Below, in pieces: positions 1 to 9,074 of a stretch of DNA of 46,020 nucleotides (the first letter of the stretch is position 1; each line of letters starts with the position of its first letter). The DNA comes from Prochlorococcus sp. AG-311-D23 (GTDB taxonomy: Bacteria; Cyanobacteriota; Cyanobacteriia; PCC-6307; Cyanobiaceae). Below the pieces are notes generated by a model. It worked only from the letters and a program-made list of their open reading frames with translations, ran no database searches and was not told the DNA's origin. Both the position numbers and the translations under genes were made by a program. The stretch is taken from NCBI GenBank assembly GCA_003284445.1, contig QBVH01000011.1, forward strand, positions 1-46,020, written 5' to 3'.

Positions 1-1
1 G

Positions 2-421
2 AGAGAAGTTGATCAAAGGTATGATCTGAAAGACTCAAAGACAAAAATAGAAATTAAAGAAGATGAATTATCTATTGTTTCTCTTAGTGATATGACAATT
101 GAATCTGTAAAAGATATTTTATTACAAAAAGCTACTAAAAGAAATTTATCATTAAAGATATTTGAGTTTCAAAAGATTGAAACTATAGGAGGAAATATGG
201 TAATGCAAATTATTAAATTAAGGAAAGGATTGTCTCAAGAAACATCAAAAAAATTAAGTAAGTTAGTTCGAGATAATATGAAGAAAGTAACAGCATCAAT
301 ACAAGGAGAAAGTTTGAGAATCACAGGTAAAAATAAAGATGATTTGCAATCTGCAATTAATTTAATTAAGACACAGGAGGAGGAATTGGACGTAGCTCTT
401 CAATTTCAAAATTATAGATAA
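2..421 (+). CDS. yajQ: YajQ-family nucleotide-binding protein, 3' part (5' end outside window)
   Basis: The reading frame is open from base 2, so the gene starts left of the window. A Met codon at base 92 is internal, because the upstream residues (REVDQRYDLKDSKTKIEIKE) already match the conserved YajQ/DUF520 core around its RYD-K segment. The C-terminus matches the family well, with an IQGE-x-LRITGKNKDDLQ block and an ending of QFQNYR. YajQ proteins are about 160 residues, so roughly the last 140 are visible. Members bind nucleotides (c-di-GMP in some proteobacteria) or RNA; the role in cyanobacteria is not established. The next gene starts 41 bases downstream on the same strand. Family assignment is sure; function is general. 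Confidence 0.9.
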   Translation, partial: REVDQRYDLKDSKTKIEIKEDELSIVSLSDMTIESVKDILLQKATKRNLSLKIFEFQKIETIGGNMVMQIIKLRKGLSQETSKKLSKLVRDNMKKVTASIQGESLRITGKNKDDLQSAINLIKTQEEELDVALQFQNYR

Positions 422-462
422 TTTACGAATTTATAAAAACTTTAGTTATTCTTTTTTTTATA

Positions 463-657
463 ATGGATCCATTAATACAAAAACTTTCTAAAAAAGCAAT
501 TGACTTTTCTGGAAAGTCAAAAAAAGAACTAGAAAGAACATGTTGGATGATTGTTCATGAATATAAGCATGGGGTAATGCCAACTGAATATGATATTAGA
601 GAAATTGACGAAGAACTATATTTGGAGGTTTTAAGAATTGCTAAAGAGATGATTTGA
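463..657 (+). CDS. small conserved-looking hypothetical protein (64 aa)
   Basis: This 64-residue ORF starts at ATG and lies 41 bases after the YajQ-family gene on the same strand, so the two may be co-transcribed. It is charged (Lys/Glu rich), has no membrane segment and no signal peptide, and looks helical. I do not recognise a named domain. It contains a WMIVHEY segment and an acidic REIDEELYLEVL stretch. The composition resembles small cyanobacterial proteins of unknown function rather than random AT-rich sequence. I assign no function. Confidence 0.6.
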   Translation: MDPLIQKLSKKAIDFSGKSKKELERTCWMIVHEYKHGVMPTEYDIREIDEELYLEVLRIAKEMI

Positions 658-795
658 TTAAAAAAGGAAGGATATTTTTAGTTTATGAACTAATACTCCT
701 GCAGAGATGAAAATATAAGGTAATTATTTTTTCTACCTAACAAATTACACAATATTGTCTAAATCAACATAAAATCTTATTAGATAATATTTTTT

Positions 796-1602
796 ATGAC
801 AACTCCATTTCGTAATGTGACTCCGAATGGACCGGGTAGTACAACAACTCTTCTACTTGTCCTTGGCTTTACTGGTTTTTTATTTCTTACTCAAGCCTTT
901 TTTGTCGTTCCTGCTGGTCAGGTTTCAGTAGTAACTACATTAGGAAAAGTAAGCGGTGGATCACGTAAACCTGGTTTGAATTTCAAAGTTCCATTTGTTC
1001 AAAATACCTATCCATTTAACGTTCAAACTCAAGTTAGACCTGAAAAGTTTGATTCATTAACAAAAGATTTACAAGTTATTTCTGCAACCGCCACTGTTAA
1101 ATATGCCCTCAAACCCAATGAGGCTGGAAGAGTCTTTAAAACTATCTCTTATAATGATAGAGAGATATATAACAGGATAATTCAACCATCACTACTTAAA
1201 GCCCTTAAGTCAGTCTTCTCAAAGTATGAGTTGGTAACCATAGCCAGTTCTTGGAGTGATATTTCAGAGTTAGTTGAAGATACGGTTGCAGAGGAACTTA
1301 ACAAGTTTGACTATGTGGATGTTCAATCTCTTGATTTAACTGGTTTAACAATTGCAGATGAATATCGAGCAGCAATTGAAGAAAAACAAATTGCAGAGCA
1401 AAAACTTTTAAGAGCTCAAACTGAAGTTAAAATTGCTGAGCAAGAAGCTCTAAGATATGACACCTTAAACAAAAGTCTTGATGATCAAGTTCTTTTTAAG
1501 TTGTTTTTAGATAAATGGAATGGTGAGACACAAGTTGTTCCTTCTTTGCCAGGTAATTCTTCAGGTAATGTTCCAGTTATTGTAGGAGGAAGAAATAGAT
1601 AG
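796..1602 (+). CDS. prohibitin / SPFH (Band 7) domain membrane protein
   Basis: The 268-residue protein has a short N-terminal tail, one membrane segment at about residues 17-36 and then an SPFH/Band 7 domain. The domain begins with FFVVPAGQVSVVTTLGKV and is followed by a helical Ala/Glu-rich segment (about 190-225, EEKQIAEQKLLRAQTEVKIA), as in prohibitins. Such proteins form membrane-anchored rings or scaffolds that organise membrane microdomains and shield membrane proteins from proteases. The start ATG at 796 lies only a few bases after a TTGTCT-N17-TATTAG promoter-like element (755-783), so the leader may be very short. A strong bidirectional terminator-like repeat follows the gene. Family call is firm; the physiological partner is unknown. 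Confidence 0.88.
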   Translation: MTTPFRNVTPNGPGSTTTLLLVLGFTGFLFLTQAFFVVPAGQVSVVTTLGKVSGGSRKPGLNFKVPFVQNTYPFNVQTQVRPEKFDSLTKDLQVISATATVKYALKPNEAGRVFKTISYNDREIYNRIIQPSLLKALKSVFSKYELVTIASSWSDISELVEDTVAEELNKFDYVDVQSLDLTGLTIADEYRAAIEEKQIAEQKLLRAQTEVKIAEQEALRYDTLNKSLDDQVLFKLFLDKWNGETQVVPSLPGNSSGNVPVIVGGRNR

Positions 1603-1621
1603 TAATTAAATATAAATAATA

Positions 1622-1685
1622 AAATATAAACAATAAAAAAACCAATTATAGATTTATTTAATTGGTTTTTTTATTGTTTATATTT
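1622..1685. terminator. 27-bp perfect inverted repeat, likely bidirectional intrinsic terminator
   Basis: Bases 1622-1648 are the exact reverse complement of 1659-1685, with a 10-base loop (1649-1658). The stem carries an ACCAATTA/TAATTGGT core flanked by A and T runs. On either strand the hairpin is therefore followed by a U-rich tract, as expected for a terminator serving both convergent units. The repeat overlaps the hemL stop codon (1678-1680). Confidence 0.8.
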
Positions 1686-2973
1686 CAGAAAAGCTTTCCT
1701 GAAAAGCTTTAATTGTTGAAGTTATATCATCTTCAGAATGTGCAAGTGAAGTAAAGCCAGCTTCAAATGCACTTGGAGCTAAGTAAACACCTTTTTGAAG
1801 CATAATTCTATGAAGTTTGCTGAAAGTCTCAGTATCAGTAGATTTAGCTTCTTCAAAGTTCCTAACTGGTCCTTCACAGAGATAAAAACCAAACATAGCG
1901 CTAATGCTTTGACCATGAATAGGAATATTTGACTCTTTAGCAGCTCCGATGATTCCGTCGACAAGCTTTTTAGTAAGAGCTTCTAATTTTTCGTAAGTAC
2001 CTTCTTGCTTGAGGAGCTCAAGAGTTTTTATTCCGGCTGTCATGGCAAGAGGATTTCCACTCAATGTACCTGCTTGATACATAGGACCAGCAGGGGAAAC
2101 CATTGACATGATTTCTTTGCGACCTCCATAGGCTCCAACTGGAAGACCCCCTCCAATTACTTTGCCCAAAGTGGTTAAATCAGGAGTTACTCCAAAACGC
2201 TCTTGGGCACCTCCATAACTAATTCTAAAACCAGTCATTACTTCATCAAAAACTAAAAGAGCACCGTTCTCCTGCGTTACCTCTCTTAACCCTTCTAAAA
2301 ATCCTGGTTCAGGGGTGATGAAGCCTGCATTCCCAACAACAGGTTCAAGGATGACTCCAGAAATAGCATCTGGGTTTTCAGCGAAGAGCTCTTTTACAGC
2401 TTCAAGATCGTTATAGGGAGCAGTAAGTGTATTGGCGGTTGTACTTCTTGGAACACCTGGTGAGTCTGGTAAACCTAGTGTTGCTACTCCCGAGCCGGCT
2501 TTCACTAAAAACATATCTGCATGCCCGTGATAGCAACCCTCAAACTTGATAACTTTATCCCTGCCAGTAAAGGCTCTCATTAGCCGAAGAACAGCCATAC
2601 AAGCTTCAGTGCCGCTATTGACAAACCGCACCATATCAACGCTTGGGACTGCATCTATTACCATTTCAGCAAGCTTGTTCTCGAGAAAACAAGGTGCTCC
2701 GAAGCTTGTGCCTTTCTCAAGTGTTTCTTGAAGGGCTGCAATCACCTCAGGGTGGGCATGGCCACAAATAGCTGGTCCCCAGCTGCCTACGTAGTCGATG
2801 TATCTGTTTCCATCAACATCCCAAGCGTAAGGACCTTTAACTCGATCAAAAACGATTGGATCACCTTCAACCGATTTGAAAGCTCTTACAGGTGAACTGA
2901 CTCCACCGGGCATTAAATTTTTGGCAGCGCCAAAAATCTCTTCAGATCTTTTTGTGTTCAACGCGTCTGTCAC
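1678..2973 (-). CDS. hemL: glutamate-1-semialdehyde 2,1-aminomutase
   Basis: The 431-residue protein is a PLP-dependent class III aminotransferase-fold enzyme. It converts glutamate-1-semialdehyde to 5-aminolevulinate, the first committed precursor of haem, chlorophyll and cobalamin. It shows the GSA-AM hallmarks: [13 protein letters not shown] near the N-terminus, VNSGTEA for phosphate binding, FDEVMTGFR, and the PLP lysine in [15 protein letters not shown]. Length is normal. The start is GTG at 2973, which gives the usual N-terminus. An 8-codon upstream ORF ends in a GTGA overlap with this start. The stop codon lies inside the terminator-like inverted repeat. hemC and hemH elsewhere in the window act later in the same pathway. 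Confidence 0.97.
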   Translation of the reverse strand: MTDALNTKRSEEIFGAAKNLMPGGVSSPVRAFKSVEGDPIVFDRVKGPYAWDVDGNRYIDYVGSWGPAICGHAHPEVIAALQETLEKGTSFGAPCFLENKLAEMVIDAVPSVDMVRFVNSGTEACMAVLRLMRAFTGRDKVIKFEGCYHGHADMFLVKAGSGVATLGLPDSPGVPRSTTANTLTAPYNDLEAVKELFAENPDAISGVILEPVVGNAGFITPEPGFLEGLREVTQENGALLVFDEVMTGFRISYGGAQERFGVTPDLTTLGKVIGGGLPVGAYGGRKEIMSMVSPAGPMYQAGTLSGNPLAMTAGIKTLELLKQEGTYEKLEALTKKLVDGIIGAAKESNIPIHGQSISAMFGFYLCEGPVRNFEEAKSTDTETFSKLHRIMLQKGVYLAPSAFEAGFTSLAHSEDDITSTIKAFQESFSEI

Positions 2974-3241
2974 AGCACCTCAGCTAATGAGCTCATAAAC
3001 ACAGTCAGCCATAATGGCCTAAAAGTGACTGATTCGTCTAAATTTTTGAATCTGTTCAGCATCTGGTTATTTTTTTTAATGCTTAAAAAGTCTATCTTCC
3101 TAATTAAATTTAATCTTGAAAACAAGTGGTAGTAAGACTTTCTTGGATATGATGAGCCTTGATTTCAATGTTTTCAGCTAATTGTAAATATTTTATTTGT
3201 TAATTCTGTGATGATTTGAAAATAGAAAACAACCGAATTTT

Positions 3242-4069
3242 TTAGATGAAAAATTCATTTTCAATATCCGATGGAGGCCAGTTGATATCGACAACGACAG
3301 GCGCGTGATCACTAGGTTTCTCTCTCGACCTTTGTTCTTTGTCGATCCAACAACTATTGGCACAACTAAGAATATCCTCTGTTAGGTAAATATGATCGAT
3401 CCTCCAACCCTTATCTCTTTCCCATGCTGAATGGCGATAATCCCACCAAGACCAATTTTTCTCTCCAGGCTCGAAAATCCTAAAAACATCTTCTAACTCC
3501 CCTCCTAAAGCATCTTTGAGTAGTTTCCTCTCTTTGGAAGAAGCCATAATTGACTCTTTATAATTACTTGGTGTATGTATATCTCTATCTTCAGGGGCAA
3601 TATTAAAGTCTCCTAATAAACATATAGGTATATGGTTTACATTGATTTCCCTCAGGTAAACCTTCAGACATTCTAGCCATTTTTCTTTATACATAAACTT
3701 ATCTGAATTTATAGATGATCCATTTGGAATATAAGTATTTATAATTCTAATATCATTTATTTCAGCGCTTATAATTCTTTTCTGCTCACTCAATATAGAT
3801 AAATCTTTATAGTCTGTGATTACTTCATTAAACCCAATCTTTACATTATTAATTGGGAATCGACTTATTATTGCTACTCCATTATAAGACTTTTGGCCAG
3901 AGATTGAAACCTCATATCCAAGGTTTGCAAAAATTTCAATTGGAAAAAACTTATCTTCAGTTTTTGTTTCTTGTAAGCAAAGAATGTCAATCTTGTTAGT
4001 GATGAGCCATTCTTTGACATGATCTATTCTTGAACGAATAGAATTTACATTCCAGGTTGCAACAAGCAA
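3242..4069 (-). CDS. xth: exodeoxyribonuclease III (AP endonuclease family)
   Basis: This 275-residue protein of the exonuclease III/AP endonuclease family acts in base-excision repair, cutting at abasic sites and trimming 3' blocks. The family signature is complete: TWNVNSIR at the N-terminus, the metal Glu in LQETKTED, GDFNIAPED, WRIDHI and the catalytic His in SDHAPVVVD. The start is TTG at 4069 (MLVATWNVNS), which places the first beta strand as in homologues. Length is typical. It is transcribed toward hemL with 268 bases between them, in which I see no gene. Confidence 0.95.
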   Translation of the reverse strand: MLVATWNVNSIRSRIDHVKEWLITNKIDILCLQETKTEDKFFPIEIFANLGYEVSISGQKSYNGVAIISRFPINNVKIGFNEVITDYKDLSILSEQKRIISAEINDIRIINTYIPNGSSINSDKFMYKEKWLECLKVYLREINVNHIPICLLGDFNIAPEDRDIHTPSNYKESIMASSKERKLLKDALGGELEDVFRIFEPGEKNWSWWDYRHSAWERDKGWRIDHIYLTEDILSCANSCWIDKEQRSREKPSDHAPVVVDINWPPSDIENEFFI

Positions 4070-4126
4070 GACTAAAAATTTTATTGTTTAAGTTATTATC
4101 ATGTAAATTCAGACGAAAGTTTAGTT

Positions 4127-4462
4127 TTGAACCAAACTGCACGTTTTTTTAATGGTCAATTATTGTTTGCTTTCTCTTGTTTGGCACCAATTTTAATTTC
4201 GGTAGGTCATGTTTTTCTTCCTTCAAGAACAATAAGAATTTCGGAACTAAAAAATTATTCAACTGATGAGAAAAGAGATATTTACAGCACTTTTGATACA
4301 GAAGATCAAATTGATCAAGGTTTACCAATAGATCCATTTGATTTAATGAACCGTCTTAAGCAAGCTGAATCTATGAATGATGCTACAACCCCATCAGATG
4401 CACTCGATGAAGCTCTCAATGCATTTGACCAGTCAGATGATAAAAATATCCCAAATGAATAA
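4127..4462 (+). CDS. hypothetical protein with one N-terminal membrane segment (111 aa)
   Basis: The protein starts at TTG (4127), 57 bases from the divergent exonuclease III gene. A hydrophobic segment at about residues 12-32 looks like a membrane anchor or uncleaved signal. The rest is acidic and helical (ends EALNAFDQSDDKN), with an SELKNYSTDEKRD motif after the anchor. I do not recognise a domain. The likely topology is a short cytoplasmic tail with a soluble acidic domain outside, but orientation is uncertain. The length and composition contrast with the antisense ORFs here, which look like shadows. Confidence 0.6.
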   Translation: MNQTARFFNGQLLFAFSCLAPILISVGHVFLPSRTIRISELKNYSTDEKRDIYSTFDTEDQIDQGLPIDPFDLMNRLKQAESMNDATTPSDALDEALNAFDQSDDKNIPNE

Positions 4463-4532
4463 AAACACAATATTAGCCGTAGGCTTTTGGTAAATTTAAG
4501 ATTGGTCCCTAATGGCCTATTTTTTTTCATAG

Positions 4533-5180
4533 ATGCAGAACCATCCAATCCCCTCGGTCACTGATCCATTGCAATACCGAGCAATTGGATTAGTTAGAGG
4601 TATTTACAAGCCTCAAGATGATGACACCTTTACTCGCGGTGTTCTAATTGATTCAAAGGGTAATGAAATAGATTCAGTTGTGCTTGGAAGAGTCATAACC
4701 TTGATTAGAAATCATGTGCCTTTAGAAAAACCTCACCTCTGGGTCGTATATCCAAGATGTAGGAATAATCAAAATCTTCATTTGCAAATCACAGGTGTTT
4801 GGGAACCAAGTACTTTAAAAAAAGATCTTGTTGAAAGCGATGGATTGAATGAAGATTCAGTTTCCCAAATTAATTCTGATTCTTTATTGGAAGGTGATGA
4901 TTATTTTTCAGTTAGAGGAGAATTGATTTTTACTAAGCCAGAAGAAAAGGAGGTAGTTATTAAAATTCGACAAAAGCCAAGAAATCAGCAAAAAAAGGCG
5001 TTACCTTTCAAATTAAATCTTAAAGGTGATGTACCTATTAATTACCTAAAACAATTTATTAGTCTTGATGTTCGTCGTGTTGACTATCAACTTCTGGTTG
5101 AGAATTTTCAAATAATAGGACCTCTTTCTCAACATCAAATAAATAATAAAAGTAAAAAAATCTTAAAAAATAAAGATTAG
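4533..5180 (+). CDS. conserved hypothetical protein, probably cyanobacterial (215 aa)
   Basis: This 215-residue soluble protein has no membrane segment. Its N-terminal half holds a structured block (YRAIGLVRGIYKP ... TRGVLIDSKG ... LWVVYPRCR ... LQITGVW) and its C-terminal half a second beta-rich block (VRGELIFTKPE ... DVRRVDYQLLVENFQIIGP), separated by a Ser/Asp-rich linker at about 105-130. The second block is strongly basic. I recognise the pattern as one of the conserved unknowns of cyanobacteria but cannot name a function. Two beta-rich halves could be related OB-like folds; that is a guess. larC follows 63 bases downstream on the same strand. Confidence 0.75.
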   Translation: MQNHPIPSVTDPLQYRAIGLVRGIYKPQDDDTFTRGVLIDSKGNEIDSVVLGRVITLIRNHVPLEKPHLWVVYPRCRNNQNLHLQITGVWEPSTLKKDLVESDGLNEDSVSQINSDSLLEGDDYFSVRGELIFTKPEEKEVVIKIRQKPRNQQKKALPFKLNLKGDVPINYLKQFISLDVRRVDYQLLVENFQIIGPLSQHQINNKSKKILKNKD

Positions 5181-5243
5181 ACTTATTTCGTAATTTTTAT
5201 AAATGTATAATATCTATAAGACTGATTATATATTTCCTCAGAA

Positions 5244-6467
5244 ATGAAATCTATTTTTATTGATTGTAGTCTTGGAATATCTGGAGATATGCTCGCATCA
5301 GCTTTATTTGATTTAGGTGTTCCTAACTCTATTTTCTTGAATAACTTAGTAAGTTTAAATATAGATAAAAATTATAACCTCAAATTTAATGAGGGAGATA
5401 GTGAAGGAATAAAAGGTATTGTCTGTGCAAAAAAAGAAATTCAATTTAAGGAATTATCTAGAAGTCTTAATCAGATAAAGAACTTACTTCTTGATTCAAG
5501 ACTTAATGATTATGTGAAGAAAATGTCTATTAAGGTTTTTGAGATACTTGCGGAAGCAGAAGCTGTTGTTCATGGGAATCAAATCTCAGATGTTCATTTT
5601 CATGAACTAGGTTCTATGGATTCCATTCTTGATATTGTTAATGTTTGCTCCGCTATTGATTTTTTAAAGCCAGACAAGATTTATATTTCAAATCCACCTT
5701 CCGGGAAAGGAATCGTATCCACTTCACATGGCCATCTGCCGGTCCCAGTTCCTACTGTTCTAGAGATAGCTAGGCAAAATAAAATCCCATTAACGGTTCT
5801 TGATGATAAATATTTTGGTGAAATAACAACTCCTACTGGCATCGCCTTGATAGCAACTTTTATAGATAATTTTGGTCAACCAGATAATATAAATATTCAA
5901 AAGATTGGTATTGGCTTAGGAAATAAAAATATTTCTCGACCTAACTTTTTACGTGTTCTGCTATTAGATGAAGACGATGATTTTATAGAAAATAATAAGC
6001 CTTCTTATGAAACTATAATTTCGCAGGAGGCTTGGATTGATGATTCCACACCCGAAGATGTCGCAGTTTTAATCGATAGATTAAGATCTGCAGGTGCTAT
6101 AGATGTTATTTGTTATTCGGTTGATATGAAAAAAAATAGAAAAGGTATATGTATACAAGCTATAGTCTACCCAAAGAATAAAAATTCACTGAGGGAAGTA
6201 TGGTTTAACTATAGTACAACAATTGGAATAAGAGAAAATAAGATTAGCCGCTGGGTACTTCCAAGAAGAACAGTTAGTCATATTACTAACTTTGGTGAAG
6301 TTAATGTTAAACAAGTGATGAGACCAAATGGTAAGAATTCAATAAAAATAGAACATAAAGACTTGACTCAAATTTCTTTAAATACAGGAATTTCAATAGA
6401 AGAGATACGTCAGAGATTAATTATAGAATTATCAGAATTTTATGAACTAGATGATTGGTCTTTTTGA
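5244..6467 (+). CDS. larC: nickel-pincer cofactor biosynthesis protein LarC (DUF111 family)
   Basis: The 407-residue protein matches LarC, the CTP-dependent cyclometallase that inserts nickel into the pyridinium pincer cofactor of lactate racemase and related enzymes. Visible family features are the N-terminal FIDCSLGISGDM, HFHELGSMDSILDIV (conserved His and Glu), SHGHLPVPVPT, and TTPTGIAL before the C-terminal domain. In Lactobacillus plantarum LarC is made by a programmed frameshift; here both halves form one continuous frame. larB, larE and larA are not in this window, so the client enzyme cannot be seen. The downstream membrane protein begins about 14 bases after the stop. Confidence 0.92.
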   Translation: MKSIFIDCSLGISGDMLASALFDLGVPNSIFLNNLVSLNIDKNYNLKFNEGDSEGIKGIVCAKKEIQFKELSRSLNQIKNLLLDSRLNDYVKKMSIKVFEILAEAEAVVHGNQISDVHFHELGSMDSILDIVNVCSAIDFLKPDKIYISNPPSGKGIVSTSHGHLPVPVPTVLEIARQNKIPLTVLDDKYFGEITTPTGIALIATFIDNFGQPDNINIQKIGIGLGNKNISRPNFLRVLLLDEDDDFIENNKPSYETIISQEAWIDDSTPEDVAVLIDRLRSAGAIDVICYSVDMKKNRKGICIQAIVYPKNKNSLREVWFNYSTTIGIRENKISRWVLPRRTVSHITNFGEVNVKQVMRPNGKNSIKIEHKDLTQISLNTGISIEEIRQRLIIELSEFYELDDWSF

Positions 6468-6481
6468 TAATTAATTTAAAT

Positions 6482-7432
6482 ATGATTAAAATTATCAGAA
6501 ATAATTTATTTTTTGGATTGATCTCTAAAAGCAACATTAAATTGTTGATAACATCAGTTTGTTTTGTATTTCTTGGAACTTCAATTTATGGAAATTTTGA
6601 GTCTTTATCTAGTCAGACAATTACGAGACAAGACATATCATGGCTATTGTTGGGAATTTTATTTAGTTTTTTAAGTATAATTATTAATGCTTATGCATGG
6701 AAGCTTTTAATTAATAACATTGGTTGTAATGTAAATAATTTGAATATAATAAGACTATTTTTAGCTACAAATATATATAAATATCTGCCAGGAGGGATAT
6801 GGCATTTTGTATCCAGATATAATACATTGCGGCTAGAACTTTCAAATCAAAAATCAATTGAATCTATTTTATTAGAGCCAATCTTAATGCTAGTTGCAGG
6901 ATTTATTTTTATACCTTTTAGAGGTTTTAATTTATCTCTTTATATCCTTTGCTGGTCATCTATCTTACTCTTTTTGCCATCATTTAGAAAATTTCTAATC
7001 AAAAAATTGAGAAAAATGAAGGCAAAAGTTTTTATTAATAATGATAATATTAAAGATATAAACTTATTACAAAACAGTCACAATATTTCAAAAAGGGTGC
7101 TTTATCCATATAGCCCACTATTCGTAGAGATTGTATTTGTTTTGTTCAGATTTATGGGCTTTTTATGTTGTATAAATGCTTTCTCTATTGGGTCATTAAT
7201 TTCTCAAGGTGAATTAATATCTTCCTTTTCCTTGGCATGGATAATTGGTCTTGTAGTTCCGGCCGCACCGGGAGGCTTAGGTGTGTTTGAATCTGTGATT
7301 CTATTTGGTCTTGGCTCACATTTGCCAGAGGCACCTCTCTTGTCCTCATTGCTTTGCTATCGGCTCGTTTCAACAGTTTCTGATATATTGGCAGCGTTGA
7401 TTTATCCAGTTAAAAAATTATTTAGAATTTAA
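6482..7432 (+). CDS. polytopic membrane protein, lysylphosphatidylglycerol synthase TM-region (UPF0104) family
   Basis: This hydrophobic protein of about 316 residues has several membrane spans. The segments NIYKYLPGGIWHFVSRY and the C-terminal WIIGLVVPAAPGGLGVFE are hallmarks of the UPF0104/LPG-synthase transmembrane family. That fold appears in MprF flippase domains and in stand-alone transporters of unknown substrate. I chose ATG 6482; the frame extends to a TTG at 6455 inside larC, which is less likely. No aminoacyl-transferase domain is attached, so lysyl-PG synthesis itself is not implied. The gene ends 28 bases from the convergent futB-like gene with no clear terminator between them. 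Confidence 0.82.
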   Translation: MIKIIRNNLFFGLISKSNIKLLITSVCFVFLGTSIYGNFESLSSQTITRQDISWLLLGILFSFLSIIINAYAWKLLINNIGCNVNNLNIIRLFLATNIYKYLPGGIWHFVSRYNTLRLELSNQKSIESILLEPILMLVAGFIFIPFRGFNLSLYILCWSSILLFLPSFRKFLIKKLRKMKAKVFINNDNIKDINLLQNSHNISKRVLYPYSPLFVEIVFVLFRFMGFLCCINAFSIGSLISQGELISSFSLAWIIGLVVPAAPGGLGVFESVILFGLGSHLPEAPLLSSLLCYRLVSTVSDILAALIYPVKKLFRI

Positions 7433-7460
7433 ATATCTATTTTTTTTATAAATGTCTATT

Positions 7461-9047
7461 TTAGTTATTTCTATTATTTAAACTTGGTATTAGGGCTAAA
7501 GAGGCAATTAATCCCAGACAAATTATTATCATTGAAGGTAAGATAGATTCTGCTACTCTCTCATCTCCTGCATATTGGAATATTCTTACTGAAAGCGTAT
7601 CAAAATCAAATGGTCTTAATATAAAAGTGAGTGGTAATTCCTTTATTGTGTCAACAAAAACAAGAAGTATACCTACCATCATAGGCCCTTTTAGAAGTGG
7701 TAGATGTACTTTCAAAAGGACTTCTGACCAGTTGTTTCCGAGATTTATAGCTGCGTTGTCTATATTTGGTGAAATCCGCTCTAAGCCAGCATCAAGACCA
7801 CCTTTTGAAACAGCTAAAAATCTAATACTATAACCCCAGATTAGTAAGCTTAATATGTTGATTTGCCATATGCTACCTTTAAAGGAAAGAAGAGCAAGGG
7901 CTAGAACTGATCCAGGAATTGCATAGCCAATACTGGATAAGAAGGTCATTATATTTAGCCATTGATCATTATGCCATCTCTTAGAAATTGATAAAATCAA
8001 TGATATAAATATAGTTATTAATGAAACAACTAAGGCTAAGCTAAAGCTTCTAATAGTTAATCCAATTAAATCTGTATTTAAGCCTTGATTTATTTGCTCA
8101 CTATTTAGTATTGCCCATGTAATAGGAATGCCCAATGTAAGCATTGGAGGAGTAAAGGTTATAACTTGAGCAAGTAATAGACTCATACCTTTTAATTCCC
8201 ATTTTGGTGAATTTCCACTACTTATTCCGTCTGTCCATCGTTTACTTCGTTCTCTTGATTTGCGTTCAATTGCAACTAATGAAAAAACTAAAAGTAGCGC
8301 AAATAAGGCGAGAGCAATGGCACCTGAGGGCTCACCTTCCTCTACCCAACTCTCAAGTATTCCAGCTGAAATACTTGGAATATTTAAAAGTTGAACGGCA
8401 CCTAACTCATTTATGATTTCCATCGCCATTAAAGCTAACCCCGCAGTAATTGATGGAATTGCTATTGGCAGAGATATTCTAAAAAAACTTTTCCAAGGAC
8501 CTATCCCAAGAGTTCTGCATGCTTCGATTTGTTTTCTACCGCCTTTCTCAAAACTTTCTAAACTTAGTAGAAATACATATGGGTAGGTTGTGAATGCCAT
8601 TATTACTACACCCCAGAACATACCGCTAATTCTGATCGAATTAATGCTGCCGAGATCAATGAATGTAGCTGCTAAAAGATAAGCTGGGGTCGCGAAAGGA
8701 ATTAGTTGGCAAATCCTAAGTATTTTTCTGCCTTTGAAATTGCAATTGGCTAAAATCCAACCATTTGCTATACCTAAGAATCCTCCTAGAGTTAGTGAAA
8801 AAATCAATAGTAAAAGTGTTCCTTTTATTTGATTAACATTGGCTGTCGTTAAATAAATAGAACCTTTTTGAATACCGTATAAACCCTCTTTTACGAGAGA
8901 AAATAACGGCCATAATATAAAAAAGGTTAATAGAATTACTAAGTACTTTAATATATAGCGACTATTATTTAATCCAATATTATTATGGGAAAAACTAATA
9001 TTTTTTTCATTTTTTAAGGACTTTGAAGTGGATTTGATGTCGTTCAA
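7461..9047 (-). CDS. futB: ABC transporter permease, iron(III) type (FutB/SfuB-like)
   Basis: The 528-residue polytopic inner-membrane protein has two tandem binding-protein-dependent permease domains, as in FbpB/SfuB/FutB ferric-iron permeases. The first domain carries ACRTLGIGPWKSFFRISLP (the EAA coupling loop) and the second AAINLGNNWSEVLLKVHLP. The loop binds the ATPase subunit. The start is TTG at 9047, giving an N-terminal cytoplasmic tail before the first span. The binding protein and ATPase genes are not adjacent. It is the last gene of a minus-strand operon (yjbQ, PCD, cobW, futB) with gaps of 20-27 bases. Iron is the best substrate guess; thiamine and other metal permeases share this architecture. 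Confidence 0.85.
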   Translation of the reverse strand: MNDIKSTSKSLKNEKNISFSHNNIGLNNSRYILKYLVILLTFFILWPLFSLVKEGLYGIQKGSIYLTTANVNQIKGTLLLLIFSLTLGGFLGIANGWILANCNFKGRKILRICQLIPFATPAYLLAATFIDLGSINSIRISGMFWGVVIMAFTTYPYVFLLSLESFEKGGRKQIEACRTLGIGPWKSFFRISLPIAIPSITAGLALMAMEIINELGAVQLLNIPSISAGILESWVEEGEPSGAIALALFALLLVFSLVAIERKSRERSKRWTDGISSGNSPKWELKGMSLLLAQVITFTPPMLTLGIPITWAILNSEQINQGLNTDLIGLTIRSFSLALVVSLITIFISLILSISKRWHNDQWLNIMTFLSSIGYAIPGSVLALALLSFKGSIWQINILSLLIWGYSIRFLAVSKGGLDAGLERISPNIDNAAINLGNNWSEVLLKVHLPLLKGPMMVGILLVFVDTIKELPLTFILRPFDFDTLSVRIFQYAGDERVAESILPSMIIICLGLIASLALIPSLNNRNN

Positions 9048-9074
9048 TTTATTCTTAAATTTGTTATTTTGTGA

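Noticed and set aside
658-795. Small gene or RNA between the 64-residue ORF and the prohibitin gene
   Set aside because: Only a promoter-like element and a 10-bp palindrome (749-758) are visible; no ORF of useful length.
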